Of a DNA stretch of 48,337 nt, positions 15,491 through 24,038 are shown piece by piece. The notes under the pieces were generated by a model that ran no database searches, was not told the DNA's origin, and saw only the letters and a program-made list of their open reading frames with translations. The DNA is from Lachnospiraceae bacterium (GTDB lineage Bacteria > Bacillota > Clostridia > Lachnospirales > Lachnospiraceae). The position numbers were made by a program, and so were the translations under genes. Within the stretch, counting starts at the first letter, position 1. Every line of letters begins with the position of its first letter. The stretch lies in contig JAEELH010000209.1 in NCBI GenBank assembly GCA_016288825.1, positions 1 to 48,337 of the forward strand. The letters run 5' to 3'.

Positions 15491-17355
15491 TGATAATTGA
15501 TAGGATCCATGGACCTAACGATATAAAAAAGCTCTCCCCGGATGAGATACAGATGCTCCCCCGGGAGATCAGGGATTATATGATCCATAATCTTTCGGTT
15601 TCAGGCGGGCACGTTGCGTCCAACCTCGGAGTTGTAGAGCTGACTATAGCTCTCCATCTGGTTCTTGATCTGCCTCACGATTCCATTATTTGGGATGTGG
15701 GTCATCAGTGTTACACACACAAGATCCTGACGGGTAGGGCGGATAGATTCCAAACCCTCAGGTCTGAGGGTGGACTTTCAGGTTTTCCCGATCCGGATGA
15801 GAGTCAGTGCGATCCCTTTGTGACAGGACACGCTTCCAGTGCACTTTCGCTTGGACTAGGTATGTGCAGAGCCCGGGAATTGACCGGTGATGACGGCAAG
15901 GTTGTTGCTGTAGTGGGAGACGGTGCTCTGACGGGTGGTCTTGCTTTTGAAGCACTTAATAACGTGGGTGAGCTGGGCCGTAATTTCCTTATTATCCTCA
16001 ATGACAATAATATGTCCATTTCAGAAAATGTAGGCGGTCTCAGCAAACATCTTTCCACCCTTCGAACAAGCGAGGGATATCTTGGACTTAAGGCCGGAGT
16101 GAAAAACTCCTTGGAGAGGCTTCCCGGAGGAGACAGGATCGTTGAGTCCATCCACAGGACAAAAAGCGGTATCAAACAGCTGGTCATTCCGGGGATGGTT
16201 TTTGAGAACATGGGCGTAATGTATCAGGGACCTGTTGACGGTCATGATATCGATGCCATGAGAGAGATGTTTACAAGGGCCTTCAGCTTTGACGGACCGG
16301 TTATCGTTCATGTTCTTACCGAAAAGGGAAGAGGTTATGAGCCGGCCAGACGTCATCCTGCCAGATTTCACGGGATCGGACCTTTTGATGAGGAGACCGG
16401 AGCGGTTGAAAAGCCTAAGGCATCTTCATATACAGATGTTTTTTCCACGGTTATGTCCAAGCTTGGCGAGAGGGAGCCGTCCATGGTAGCCCTTACGGCG
16501 GCCATGAAGGACGGTACCGGTCTTGCCCGTTTTGCATCCGAATATCCTGACCGGTTTTTTGATGTGGGGATAGCGGAGGAACACGGCGTAACCTTTGCGG
16601 CAGCCCTTGCACAGCAGGGACTGGTTCCGGTGGTTGCCATATATTCAACCTTTCTTCAGAGGGCATATGATGAGATCATGACCGATGTTTGCCTTACAGG
16701 CAAGCATGTGGTCTTTGCAGTTGACAGGGCCGGTATTGTTGGCAGAGACGGCAAGACTCACCAGGGGCTTTTTGATATAGCATATCTTTCGGGGATGCCG
16801 GGTATGACACTTATGGCTCCCAAGAATAAGTGGGAACTTTCGGATATGCTCAGATTTGCGGTATGCAGTATGGATGCACCGGTTGCCATCAGGTATCCCA
16901 GAGGGGAGGCCTGGGACGGATTCCATGAAAAAAGGAGTCCTATCGAGTATGGTAAGGGAGAGATGCTTTTAAGCTCGGATCCGGGATCTCATGGACCCAG
17001 AGTGCTTCTTTTTGCTTTGGGGACCATGGTAAAGACGGCATCTGAAATTATAGATCTTATGGCAGATGAGATCCGGGCGGATCTGTTCAATGCCAGATTC
17101 GCAGCACCCTTTGACAGGGAGTTTTTGGAAGAGCATGCCGGCGAGTACGATATCGTAGTTACCCTTGAGGAAGGTGCAGCTACCGGTGGTTTAGGCGAGC
17201 ACGTAGGAGCCTTTTTGTCCGATATCGGATTTAAAGGGCGTTTTGTAAGAATAAATGCAGGCGATGGTTTTGTTACGCACGGAGATCCCGGTTATTTGAA
17301 AAAGGAACTGGGACTTGATGCGCAGAGCATAGCTGACGTCTTAAGGAGTCTTTGA
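15490..17355 (+). CDS. dxs: 1-deoxy-D-xylulose-5-phosphate synthase
   Basis: 621 residues. Dxs joins pyruvate and glyceraldehyde 3-phosphate using thiamine diphosphate, the first step of the MEP isoprenoid pathway. Signatures: GGHVASNLGVVELTIALH, WDVGHQCYTHKILTGR, FVTGHASSALSLGLGM, the ThDP motif VGDGALTGG ... LNDNNMSIS, then GVTFAAALAQQG and AVDRAGIVGRDGKTHQG in the pyrimidine-binding half, and IRYPRG. The ATG at 15490 shares one base with the ispA stop. Length and motifs are complete. Confidence 0.96.
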   Translation: MIIDRIHGPNDIKKLSPDEIQMLPREIRDYMIHNLSVSGGHVASNLGVVELTIALHLVLDLPHDSIIWDVGHQCYTHKILTGRADRFQTLRSEGGLSGFPDPDESQCDPFVTGHASSALSLGLGMCRARELTGDDGKVVAVVGDGALTGGLAFEALNNVGELGRNFLIILNDNNMSISENVGGLSKHLSTLRTSEGYLGLKAGVKNSLERLPGGDRIVESIHRTKSGIKQLVIPGMVFENMGVMYQGPVDGHDIDAMREMFTRAFSFDGPVIVHVLTEKGRGYEPARRHPARFHGIGPFDEETGAVEKPKASSYTDVFSTVMSKLGEREPSMVALTAAMKDGTGLARFASEYPDRFFDVGIAEEHGVTFAAALAQQGLVPVVAIYSTFLQRAYDEIMTDVCLTGKHVVFAVDRAGIVGRDGKTHQGLFDIAYLSGMPGMTLMAPKNKWELSDMLRFAVCSMDAPVAIRYPRGEAWDGFHEKRSPIEYGKGEMLLSSDPGSHGPRVLLFALGTMVKTASEIIDLMADEIRADLFNARFAAPFDREFLEEHAGEYDIVVTLEEGAATGGLGEHVGAFLSDIGFKGRFVRINAGDGFVTHGDPGYLKKELGLDAQSIADVLRSL

Positions 17356-18167
17356 TGAAAGAGAGACTGGATGTCCTTTTGGTCCAGCGCGGCGAGGTAC
17401 CTTCCAGAGAGCAGGCCAAGATCCTTATTATGGAGGGTAAGGTCTTCGTAGGGGGCAACAGAGAGGACAAGGCAGGAACAAAAGTTGATACGGATGCGGT
17501 TATTGAGGTCAGAGGAGATAAGCTTCCCTATGTAAGCAGGGGCGGACTCAAACTTGAAAAGGCGCTTGATGTTTTTCCTATAGATCTTACGGAGTTGACT
17601 TGCATGGATATCGGAGCGTCTACCGGAGGTTTTACGGACTGCATGCTTCAAAACGGAGCAGGCAAAGTGTTTGCCATTGATGTGGGCTACGGTCAGTTCG
17701 CTTGGAAACTAAGACAGGATCCCAGAGTTGTCTGCATGGAAAAGACCAATATCCGTTATGTGACGCCGGAGGATATAGGCAGGGAAGTGGATTTTGCTTC
17801 CTGTGATGTATCTTTTATTTCTCTAAAACTTGTTCTTCCCGTGGCATTTACTCTTCTTTCTCAGACGGGAGAGATGGTATGCCTGATCAAGCCGCAGTTT
17901 GAAGCCGGCAGGGAAAAAGTCGGTAAAAAGGGAGTCGTTCGTGATCCTGAGGTTCACTTTGAGGTGATCAAGTCCGTTTTCGGATTTGCCGGAGAGGCGG
18001 GCTTTTATATCAAGGGCTTATCCTATTCACCTGTCAGGGGGCCGGAGGGCAATATCGAGTATCTGATGTATATTTCAAAGACGGTTCCTTCCGATGAGGA
18101 TGCGGATCAGTGGCAGGACGAAGCCATTCAAGACATAGTGCGGCAGGCACATGAGGCACTGGACTAA
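17355..18167 (+). CDS. tlyA: TlyA family rRNA 2'-O-methyltransferase
   Basis: 270 residues. An N-terminal S4 RNA-binding domain (RLDVLLVQRGEVPSREQAK ... GKVFV) is followed by VSRGGLKLEKALD. The FtsJ-like methyltransferase domain has MDIGASTGGFTDCMLQ as its SAM-binding motif, ending GYGQFAWKLRQDPRV, DVSFISLKLVLP and IKPQFEAG. TlyA methylates ribose in 16S and 23S rRNA. It overlaps the dxs stop by one base and precedes nadK by 2 bp, a standard Firmicutes order. Confidence 0.93.
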   Translation: MKERLDVLLVQRGEVPSREQAKILIMEGKVFVGGNREDKAGTKVDTDAVIEVRGDKLPYVSRGGLKLEKALDVFPIDLTELTCMDIGASTGGFTDCMLQNGAGKVFAIDVGYGQFAWKLRQDPRVVCMEKTNIRYVTPEDIGREVDFASCDVSFISLKLVLPVAFTLLSQTGEMVCLIKPQFEAGREKVGKKGVVRDPEVHFEVIKSVFGFAGEAGFYIKGLSYSPVRGPEGNIEYLMYISKTVPSDEDADQWQDEAIQDIVRQAHEALD

Positions 18168-18169
18168 AG

Positions 18170-19039
18170 ATGAAGAAGTTTTTTATTATCACCAGAAATC
18201 ACAGAGACGAGACGCTTGAAGCACTGGTCTCTGATATTAAAAAAGCTATAGTAACAGCCGGAGGCGAGTGCTCGGATGCTTCCCTTCCCAGTATGGGAGA
18301 GGATGGTAGCGGAGTATTTGCCAATGGAGAGAGACTGCCGGAGGATCTGGATGCCATCCTTGCTGTGGGGGGCGACGGTACAGTTATCCGGAGTGCAGGC
18401 TACGCGGTGCCCGAAAGGGTGCCTGTTTTGGGTGTTCATTTCGGACATCTGGGATATCTTTGTGATTTTAATGAGGAGACTATATTTGAAGCGATCCCCA
18501 GACTTTTGGATGAGGATTACGAAACCGAGGAGAGGATGATGCTTTCCGGTAAGCTTATTGCCGCAGATGGCAGTGCGGTTACAGGACGTATCAGAGCTCT
18601 CAATGATATAGTCATCACCGCACGTAACGGACTTTCTGTTGTCCGCATCGTTGTTTCGGTAGGAGGAGAGAGGCTTTATGCTTTTAACGGGGATGGAATG
18701 ATCTTTGCCACACCTACAGGCTCGACAGCTTACAATATGGCTGCCAACGGGCCTATAGTAGATCCCAAGACCCGTCTTATCCTCATGACGCCTCTAAATC
18801 CACACACCCTCTCTACCAGAAGTATTGTTTTGGATCCTTCCGATGATATAGAACTCATCCTTGAGCAGAGAGCACCGGGAGTCAAAGAGGAGGCCATTGT
18901 CAGCTTCGACGGAACACAGAGTTTTATGCTCCATCCGGGTGACAAGCTGTCCGTGCGCGCCTCCACCAAGACCACCCTACTCCTCCGCCTCACCAGGATG
19001 AACTTCTTGGAGAGGATCCGAGAAAAAATGAAAAACTAA
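18170..19039 (+). CDS. nadK: NAD kinase
   Basis: 289 residues. It phosphorylates NAD to NADP. The nucleotide-binding GGDGT is at residues 67-71 (VGGDGTVIRSAG). The family block NGDGMIFATPTGSTAYNMAA follows, along with GVHFGHLGYLCDF. It begins 2 bp after tlyA with no clear ribosome-binding site, so translation is probably coupled. The next gene in many Firmicutes operons, argR/ahrC, is absent; a structured non-coding element follows instead. Confidence 0.94.
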   Translation: MKKFFIITRNHRDETLEALVSDIKKAIVTAGGECSDASLPSMGEDGSGVFANGERLPEDLDAILAVGGDGTVIRSAGYAVPERVPVLGVHFGHLGYLCDFNEETIFEAIPRLLDEDYETEERMMLSGKLIAADGSAVTGRIRALNDIVITARNGLSVVRIVVSVGGERLYAFNGDGMIFATPTGSTAYNMAANGPIVDPKTRLILMTPLNPHTLSTRSIVLDPSDDIELILEQRAPGVKEEAIVSFDGTQSFMLHPGDKLSVRASTKTTLLLRLTRMNFLERIREKMKN

Positions 19040-19041
19040 GG

Positions 19042-19279
19042 TTACTATCCGGGACTGCTCGAACATTTGCGTTCCGCAGGCTTGCGTGCCAGCTTGCTGA
19101 GCATAGGAAGCCTGTGGGTTGCAAATTGTCGAGCAGGGCCGATAGGCTGCCAAAAACTCATGACTGGAGTGCCGCGTAGCGGCAGTAGAGTCTCGTGCGT
19201 GAAGCCATGCCAGCTCGCTGAGCATGGCAAGTGCACGTAGCGGACTCCAGGAATGTGTTTTGGCAGTCCCGGATAGTAA
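19042..19279. repeat. Structured inverted-repeat element between nadK and recN
   Basis: A 238-bp element bounded by a perfect 17-bp inverted repeat: TTACTATCCGGGACTGC at 19042-19058 and its reverse complement at 19263-19279. Inside are two arms. Arm A (19055-19136): CTGCTCGA/TCGAGCAG, then ATTTGC/GCAAAT, then a 10-bp stem of 19074-19083 with 19108-19117 (one G-U). Arm B (19147-19266): CTGCCAAAA/TTTTGGCAG, CTGGAGT/ACTCCAG, a GCCGC-GCGGC hairpin, CGTGC/GCACG and GCCATGC/GCATGGC. Both arms end in almost the same 18-nt loop module (19087-19104 and 19208-19225, one difference). It could be a non-coding RNA, a cis-regulatory leader or a non-autonomous mobile or REP-like element. No protein-coding signal is convincing here. 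Confidence 0.75.
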
Positions 19280-19302
19280 GGAATTATCCGGGCTGCTTTT
19301 TT
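19263..19302 (+). terminator. Terminator sharing the right arm of the nadK-recN element
   Basis: CCCGGATA (19268-19275) pairs perfectly with TATCCGGG (19285-19292). GCAG (19263-19266) also pairs with CTGC (19293-19296) past a single bulged T. A CTTTTTT tract follows (19296-19302). This is a good rho-independent terminator in front of recN. Its left half is the same DNA as the right terminal repeat of the upstream element, so it can form only if that repeat is not paired with 19042-19058. Confidence 0.75.
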
Positions 19303-19338
19303 GAGTGGCTGTGGATAATGACGAAAAAGGAGGCAAGA

Positions 19339-21018
19339 TTGCTAAAAACACTACATGTTAAGAATCTGGCTCTTATAGAAGAAGAGGAGATCGAATTCTC
19401 CGAAGGACTCAATATCATGACAGGTGAAACGGGAGCCGGCAAGTCCATCATCCTTGGAGCCCTGTCACTTGCACTTGGAGGCAAGTCCGAAAAAGGACTT
19501 CTCAGAGGAGATGAAGATGCTCTGGTAGAAGCAGTCTTTTCTGTTAATGACAGGGAGGTGGCCACTCTCAGAGAATTCGATATTGAACCTTACGACGGAG
19601 AAGTGATCTTTTCCAGAAGGATAACCAGCAAGCGATCGGTAGCACGGATCAATGGAGAGACGGTTCCGGCACCCATATTATCAAAAGCCAGTGCATCTCT
19701 TATAGACATATACGGACAGAATGAACATGAATTCCTTCGAAAGTCATCCATGCAGCTGGCGCTTATTGATGCCTATGGAAAGGACGAACTCGGCAGTCTG
19801 ATTTCGGACATAGAAAGTACTTATTCAGAATATCGGGATAAAAAAAGGGAACTCCAGGAAACAGACACGGCAGAGAGTGACAGAGAAAGAGAACTTTCGC
19901 TTTTGCGTCATGAGATCGCACAGATAGAATCTGCAGCCCTGGTACCGGGTGAGGATGAAAAACTTGAAGCCGATTATTCCAAAGCTAAGAACTCACAGCG
20001 GATCAGAGAATCCCTTGCAGAGGCAGAGGCAGTACTTTCGGATGACGGAGGTGCATCGGATGCGGCGGGAAGAGCAGCAGCAGCTCTTTCGCACGCGGCG
20101 GCATTTGACGATAATCTGTCAGGAGCGGCTGATTCCCTTGCCGATGCGGAAGCCATCATATCGGATGTAGTTAGACAGATAAGGGATTACACCAGAGACA
20201 ACCTGTTTGATGAGGAAAGCTTTGTGCATATGACAGAAAGGCTCGACCTCATCAATGACCTTAAAAACAAATACGGAAGATGCCGGGATACATCCATCCT
20301 TCCCGGGAGTATAGAAGCCGTTATGTCATCACTTTCCGAGAGGCAGGAGAGAGTGGCAAGACTAGAGGATCATGACAGATATCTTGAGGAACTGCGCAGA
20401 AGTCTCGAAGAGAGCAGGCAAAAGCTTGATGATCTGTGTGTCCGGGCAACATCTATCAGAAAGGAAAGGGCAAAGGCCCTTTGTACTGAAGTCAGGGATG
20501 CCCTTATGGATCTTAATTTCCTGGATGTCAGTTTTGAAGCAGAATTTAAGGAGACCGATTTCGGACCCGATGGACGTGACGAAGTAACTTTTCTTATTTC
20601 TACCAATCCCGGGGCACCGCTTCTTCCGCTTTCAAGCGTAGCTTCGGGCGGAGAGTTGTCGCGTATCATGTTGGCCATCAAGACAGTTCTTGCGTCTCGT
20701 GAGGGAACGGAGTGTATGATCTTTGACGAGATCGATGCGGGTATCAGTGGCCGCACGGCCTCAGCGGTAGCCAGGAGGCTTCGCAGTGTTGCAGCGGAAC
20801 ATCAGGTGATCTGCATAACCCATCTGCCGCAGATTGCAGCAGCGGGAGAACGTCACTTCTTGATTGAAAAAGCAGCTTCTGGAGGAAGTACTGTATCGAC
20901 CATCAGACCCCTTGATGATGAGCAGCAGATAAGAGAGCTCGCTCGTCTGGTTGGCGGTGACGAACTCACAGAAGAAGCCCTAGCGAATGCTCGTTCTTTA
21001 AAGTATCCGCGGAGCTAA
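19339..21018 (+). CDS. recN: DNA repair protein RecN
   Basis: 559 residues from the TTG at 19339, which lies 5 bp after an AAGGAGG site and gives LKTLHVKNLALIEEEEIEF, the standard RecN opening. The frame is open upstream (ATG at 19318), but that would put the ribosome-binding site inside the gene. RecN is an SMC-like ATPase for double-strand break repair. Walker A is GETGAGKSIILG. The middle is a long coiled coil (about 160-360) with an alanine-rich part. The ABC signature is ASGGELSRIMLAIK, and Walker B is CMIFDEIDAGISG. It ends the housekeeping operon and lies immediately behind the structured element and terminator. Confidence 0.94.
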   Translation: MLKTLHVKNLALIEEEEIEFSEGLNIMTGETGAGKSIILGALSLALGGKSEKGLLRGDEDALVEAVFSVNDREVATLREFDIEPYDGEVIFSRRITSKRSVARINGETVPAPILSKASASLIDIYGQNEHEFLRKSSMQLALIDAYGKDELGSLISDIESTYSEYRDKKRELQETDTAESDRERELSLLRHEIAQIESAALVPGEDEKLEADYSKAKNSQRIRESLAEAEAVLSDDGGASDAAGRAAAALSHAAAFDDNLSGAADSLADAEAIISDVVRQIRDYTRDNLFDEESFVHMTERLDLINDLKNKYGRCRDTSILPGSIEAVMSSLSERQERVARLEDHDRYLEELRRSLEESRQKLDDLCVRATSIRKERAKALCTEVRDALMDLNFLDVSFEAEFKETDFGPDGRDEVTFLISTNPGAPLLPLSSVASGGELSRIMLAIKTVLASREGTECMIFDEIDAGISGRTASAVARRLRSVAAEHQVICITHLPQIAAAGERHFLIEKAASGGSTVSTIRPLDDEQQIRELARLVGGDELTEEALANARSLKYPRS

Positions 21019-21049
21019 GTAGTACAATAGATATAAAAGGAGAACTAAT

Positions 21050-22543
21050 ATGTCAATAAGTAGCAGTATCAAAAAACTTGTAGAGTACGGTATATCAAGC
21101 GGTTTGTTACCGGAGTGTGAGCGCATCTACGCGATTAATCAACTTCTTGAGATCATGCAGGAATCAGAGTATGTGGATGAGGATATATCCGGTGAGAAGT
21201 CGGATCTCGAGTCCATTCTTACGGAGCTTCTTGATGAGGCTGTTTCGCGAGGGCTTTTTGAGGACGGTCCCACCGCCCGCGACCTCTTTGATACCCGTCT
21301 CATGAATGCCATGACACCTCGTCCGGCTCAGGTTCAGGCGGAGTTTAAGGAGGCATATGCAAAGTCTCCCCAGGATGCAACCGACTACTTCTATAAGCTT
21401 TCCAAGGCAAGCAATTACATCAGAAGCCAGAGGGTTGCCCGCGATATGAAGTGGACAGTTGATACTGATTACGGCAAGCTTGACATAACTATCAATCTTT
21501 CCAAGCCGGAGAAGGATCCTAAGGCTATAGCTGCTGCTAAAAATGCAAAGCAGTCTGCTTATCCCAAGTGCCAGCTATGTGTTGAAAATGAGGGATACGC
21601 AGGACGCATGGATCATCCCGCTAGACAGAATCACAGGATCATTCCCATAACTATCAACGACAGTGCATGGGGATTCCAGTATTCACCCTATGTTTATTAC
21701 AATGAGCATTGTATAGTTTTCAATGGTGAGCATACTCCCATGAAGATCGAGAAGGCGACTTTCGTTAAGCTCTTCGATTTTATCGAGCAGTTCCCTCATT
21801 ACTTCCTTGGCTCCAATGCGGATCTTCCAATTGTAGGCGGTTCCATTCTTTCACATGATCATTTCCAGGGCGGCAGATATGAGTTTGCAATGGAAAGAGC
21901 ATCCGTGATCGAAAACTTCACAGTGCCCGGATACGAGGATGTTTCCTGTGGTATCGTTAAGTGGCCTTTATCTGTTATCAGACTTAATGGACCTGACAGG
22001 AACAGGATAATCGATCTTGCGGATCATATCCTCGGTAAGTGGAGAGGCTATACCGATGAGGCTGCATTTATCTTTGCAGAAACAGACGGAGAGCCTCACA
22101 ATACCATCACTCCCATTGCCAGAAAAAGAGGAGACAATTTCGAACTGGATCTTGCTCTTCGTAACAATATTACTACTGAGGAGCATCCTCTGGGTGTTTA
22201 CCATCCTCATGACAAGCTTCATCATATCAAAAAGGAAAATATCGGACTTATTGAGGTTATGGGTCTGGCAGTTCTTCCTGCAAGACTCAAGGGTGAGCTG
22301 GGAAGATTGTCCGAGTTCATACTTGAGGGCAAGGATATAAGAGGAGATGAGGAACTGGCAAAGCATGCGGATTGGGTAGATGAGATCAAGGCTGCATACA
22401 GTGATATCAATGCTTCCAATATCAATGAGATTCTTCAGCAGGAAGTGGGCAAGGTATTTTGTCAGGTACTGGAGGATGCCGGAGTTTACAAGTTGGATGA
22501 TGAAGGTATCGCTTCCTTTAAGAGGTTCATTTCAACATTATAG
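21050..22543 (+). CDS. galT: UDP-glucose--hexose-1-phosphate uridylyltransferase (Firmicutes type)
   Basis: 497 residues, the long Firmicutes-type GalT. It exchanges UMP between UDP-glucose and galactose 1-phosphate in the Leloir pathway. The nucleophilic histidine motif is SHDHFQGG (H269, H271, Q273). The zinc-like CQLC and the YNEHCIVFNGEHTPM region match the family. An AAAGGAG site precedes the ATG. No galK or galE is next to it; a GH42 beta-galactosidase that could supply galactose is 15 kb downstream in a separate unit. Confidence 0.93.
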   Translation: MSISSSIKKLVEYGISSGLLPECERIYAINQLLEIMQESEYVDEDISGEKSDLESILTELLDEAVSRGLFEDGPTARDLFDTRLMNAMTPRPAQVQAEFKEAYAKSPQDATDYFYKLSKASNYIRSQRVARDMKWTVDTDYGKLDITINLSKPEKDPKAIAAAKNAKQSAYPKCQLCVENEGYAGRMDHPARQNHRIIPITINDSAWGFQYSPYVYYNEHCIVFNGEHTPMKIEKATFVKLFDFIEQFPHYFLGSNADLPIVGGSILSHDHFQGGRYEFAMERASVIENFTVPGYEDVSCGIVKWPLSVIRLNGPDRNRIIDLADHILGKWRGYTDEAAFIFAETDGEPHNTITPIARKRGDNFELDLALRNNITTEEHPLGVYHPHDKLHHIKKENIGLIEVMGLAVLPARLKGELGRLSEFILEGKDIRGDEELAKHADWVDEIKAAYSDINASNINEILQQEVGKVFCQVLEDAGVYKLDDEGIASFKRFISTL

Positions 22544-22567
22544 AAATTAATGTACTTACAATTATAC

Positions 22568-22596
22568 TTGCTTTTAATACTGTAAAGTATTATCAT
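22568..22596 (+). promoter_or_regulatory. Promoter with an internal dyad before the DUF5692-like gene
   Basis: TTGCTT (22568-22573), a 17-bp spacer and TATCAT (22591-22596). The spacer contains a perfect inverted repeat AATACT-GTAA-AGTATT (22576-22591), just where a repressor would block polymerase. The position suggests an operator; no regulator is known. Confidence 0.65.
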
Positions 22597-22633
22597 TTAT
22601 AAGTTGGAATTTTTTAAAGGAGGGAGTTTTAAA

Positions 22634-23743
22634 ATGTTATTCCAAATTACTAATCTTTGGCAGATCCTTGGCTGGTGCCTCGTATTTGCCGGACTGATCA
22701 TCATGAATGAGATCGGTCGTCGTACAAAGGCCGGCGGAATGCTTATCTTTGTCATCATCCCTACAGTGCTTACGGTTTACTTTATCCTTGCACATCTGGG
22801 AATGTTCGGCGGTTCCGCTAACCCTACAGTTGCTTATATGGATGGCTGGTTCCACTACTTCAAGCTTTATGCAGCAGACATCGGATGTGTCGGCTTCATG
22901 ATGATCAAGTATAAGTGGGGCATCGGTAAAGAAAAGTGGTTCGCATGGTTCCCTTGGTTTATCGTTGCAGCTAACATCATGATCGCCAATGTTTCCGATA
23001 TGGAGTCAGCTCTTGCAGCTTGGCAGATCTCAGGCAACCTTTCAGGTGCATGGTGGGCATCCAACGAGGGCGTATTCATCTACGGCGGATGGTGGAATGT
23101 TGTCAATGCTATTGCAGGTATGATCAATATCTTCTGCATGACAGGCTGCATCCATCTTTACACATCCAATGACAAGAACAAGTCAGATATGCTTTGGCCC
23201 GACATGACTGTATGGTTCATCGTAGCATATGATGTATGGAACTTTGAGTATACTTACCTTAATCTTCCTACTCATACATGGTACTGCGGTGTTGCACTTC
23301 TTCTTGCACCTACCTTTGCAAATGCTCTTTGGAACAAGGGAGCATGGATCCAGAACCGTGCCAACACTCTGGCAATCTGGTGTATGTGGGCTCAGGTTGT
23401 ACCGCTCTTCCAGCTGTCCGGAAGATTTGCAGCAGTTCTTCCTTCCGTATACGGTGGAGCTGCAGAGGCAGGCGTTACAACTATGGATCTTTATTCCAAG
23501 GCTATCGCTCTTTACAATGCAGGACAGGGCAAGACTGCAGCAGCAGGAGAGGCTATCTCAGCAATGGGTATCACAGCTGATCCCCGCATGCAGGGCTTCG
23601 TAGCTATGATGGCATTCGGTGCCAACGTTCTTTGCATCGCTGTTATCATCAAGCGTGCGATCGCTATGGGCAAGAATCCTTATTCCAACGAAGTATTCAA
23701 GGGAACAAAGGACTTCGAAGAGGCTATGGCAAGAGCAGAGTAG
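22634..23743 (+). CDS. Polytopic membrane protein, DUF5692-like
   Basis: 369 residues from the ATG at 22634, which lies 9 bp after an AAAGGAGGG site; the earlier ATG at 22604 would include that site. About eight to ten hydrophobic segments rich in Trp and aromatic residues run the whole length (LFQITNLWQILGWCLVFAG, MLIFVIIPTVLTVYFILAH, WFAWFPWFIVAANIMIA, and others). There is no signal peptide cleavage site. The C-terminus is short and charged. It resembles the uncharacterised family DUF5692 of anaerobic Firmicutes as I remember it. It stands alone with its own promoter, and codon use looks highly expressed. The function is unknown. Confidence 0.75.
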   Translation: MLFQITNLWQILGWCLVFAGLIIMNEIGRRTKAGGMLIFVIIPTVLTVYFILAHLGMFGGSANPTVAYMDGWFHYFKLYAADIGCVGFMMIKYKWGIGKEKWFAWFPWFIVAANIMIANVSDMESALAAWQISGNLSGAWWASNEGVFIYGGWWNVVNAIAGMINIFCMTGCIHLYTSNDKNKSDMLWPDMTVWFIVAYDVWNFEYTYLNLPTHTWYCGVALLLAPTFANALWNKGAWIQNRANTLAIWCMWAQVVPLFQLSGRFAAVLPSVYGGAAEAGVTTMDLYSKAIALYNAGQGKTAAAGEAISAMGITADPRMQGFVAMMAFGANVLCIAVIIKRAIAMGKNPYSNEVFKGTKDFEEAMARAE

Positions 23744-23746
23744 TCT

Positions 23747-23781
23747 TATAGAAACGCTGGTTTAAGCAGAGTTTCTCTATA
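23747..23781 (+). other. Hairpin downstream of the membrane protein gene
   Basis: ATAGAAAC and CTG pair with CAG and GTTTCT-TAT across 23747-23781, with a GTTTAAG loop. No T-tract follows, so it may be a weak or processing-type 3' end rather than a classical terminator. It begins 3 bp after the stop codon of the membrane protein gene. Confidence 0.5.
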
Positions 23782-23789
23782 ATGAAAAG

Positions 23790-23903
23790 GAAATTGCCCC
23801 TGACTGCGTTGTCGTCAATCGACGTAGCTACTGCTACGCCTCATTGTCGGGACAGAAATGTCAGACAATTTGACGTTCGTCCCAAAAACTTGACGTTTAT
23901 CCC
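23790..23903. repeat. Non-coding repeat-like segment with hairpin and direct repeats
   Basis: It contains a perfect hairpin CGTAGC-TACT-GCTACG (23823-23838). Two near-identical 14-mers lie 20 bp apart: TTGACGTTCGTCCC at 23870-23883 and TTGACGTTTATCCC at 23890-23903. An ORF of 68 codons crosses the region but has no ribosome-binding site. The structure suggests a dispersed intergenic repeat; this cannot be proven from one copy. Confidence 0.45.
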
Positions 23904-24003
23904 AGATGGGTTGAAATTTGCAGATCATTTAGTACAATGTCTTATGGTTTTTGAAGCTTTTTATAAAAGGACTTGGCATGGTACATGAGATGATCAAGAA
24001 TTT

Positions 24004-24038
24004 GACGCAGGACGCAGGACATAGGACGCAGGACGCAT
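24004..24038. repeat. Five-copy 7-bp tandem repeat
   Basis: Five consecutive heptamers: GACGCAG, GACGCAG, GACATAG, GACGCAG and GACGCAT. It is followed by ACGCA-TTAAT-TGCGT, a short palindrome. It lies in non-coding DNA, so copy-number change would not disrupt a protein. Confidence 0.8.

Noticed and set aside
19042-19279. Insertion sequence
   Set aside because: Terminal inverted repeats are perfect, but there is no transposase and no clear target-site duplication; a non-autonomous repeat remains possible.
19045-19351. Minus-strand ORFs across the nadK-recN element
   Set aside because: The stretch is dominated by inverted repeats; the predicted peptides are low-quality and have no start signals.
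23782-23988. 68-codon ORF in the non-coding stretch
   Set aside because: No ribosome-binding site, and it crosses hairpins and direct repeats; better explained as an intergenic repeat read by chance.
24004-24038. CRISPR-like array
   Set aside because: The repeats are 7 bp and contiguous with no spacers, and no cas gene is present.
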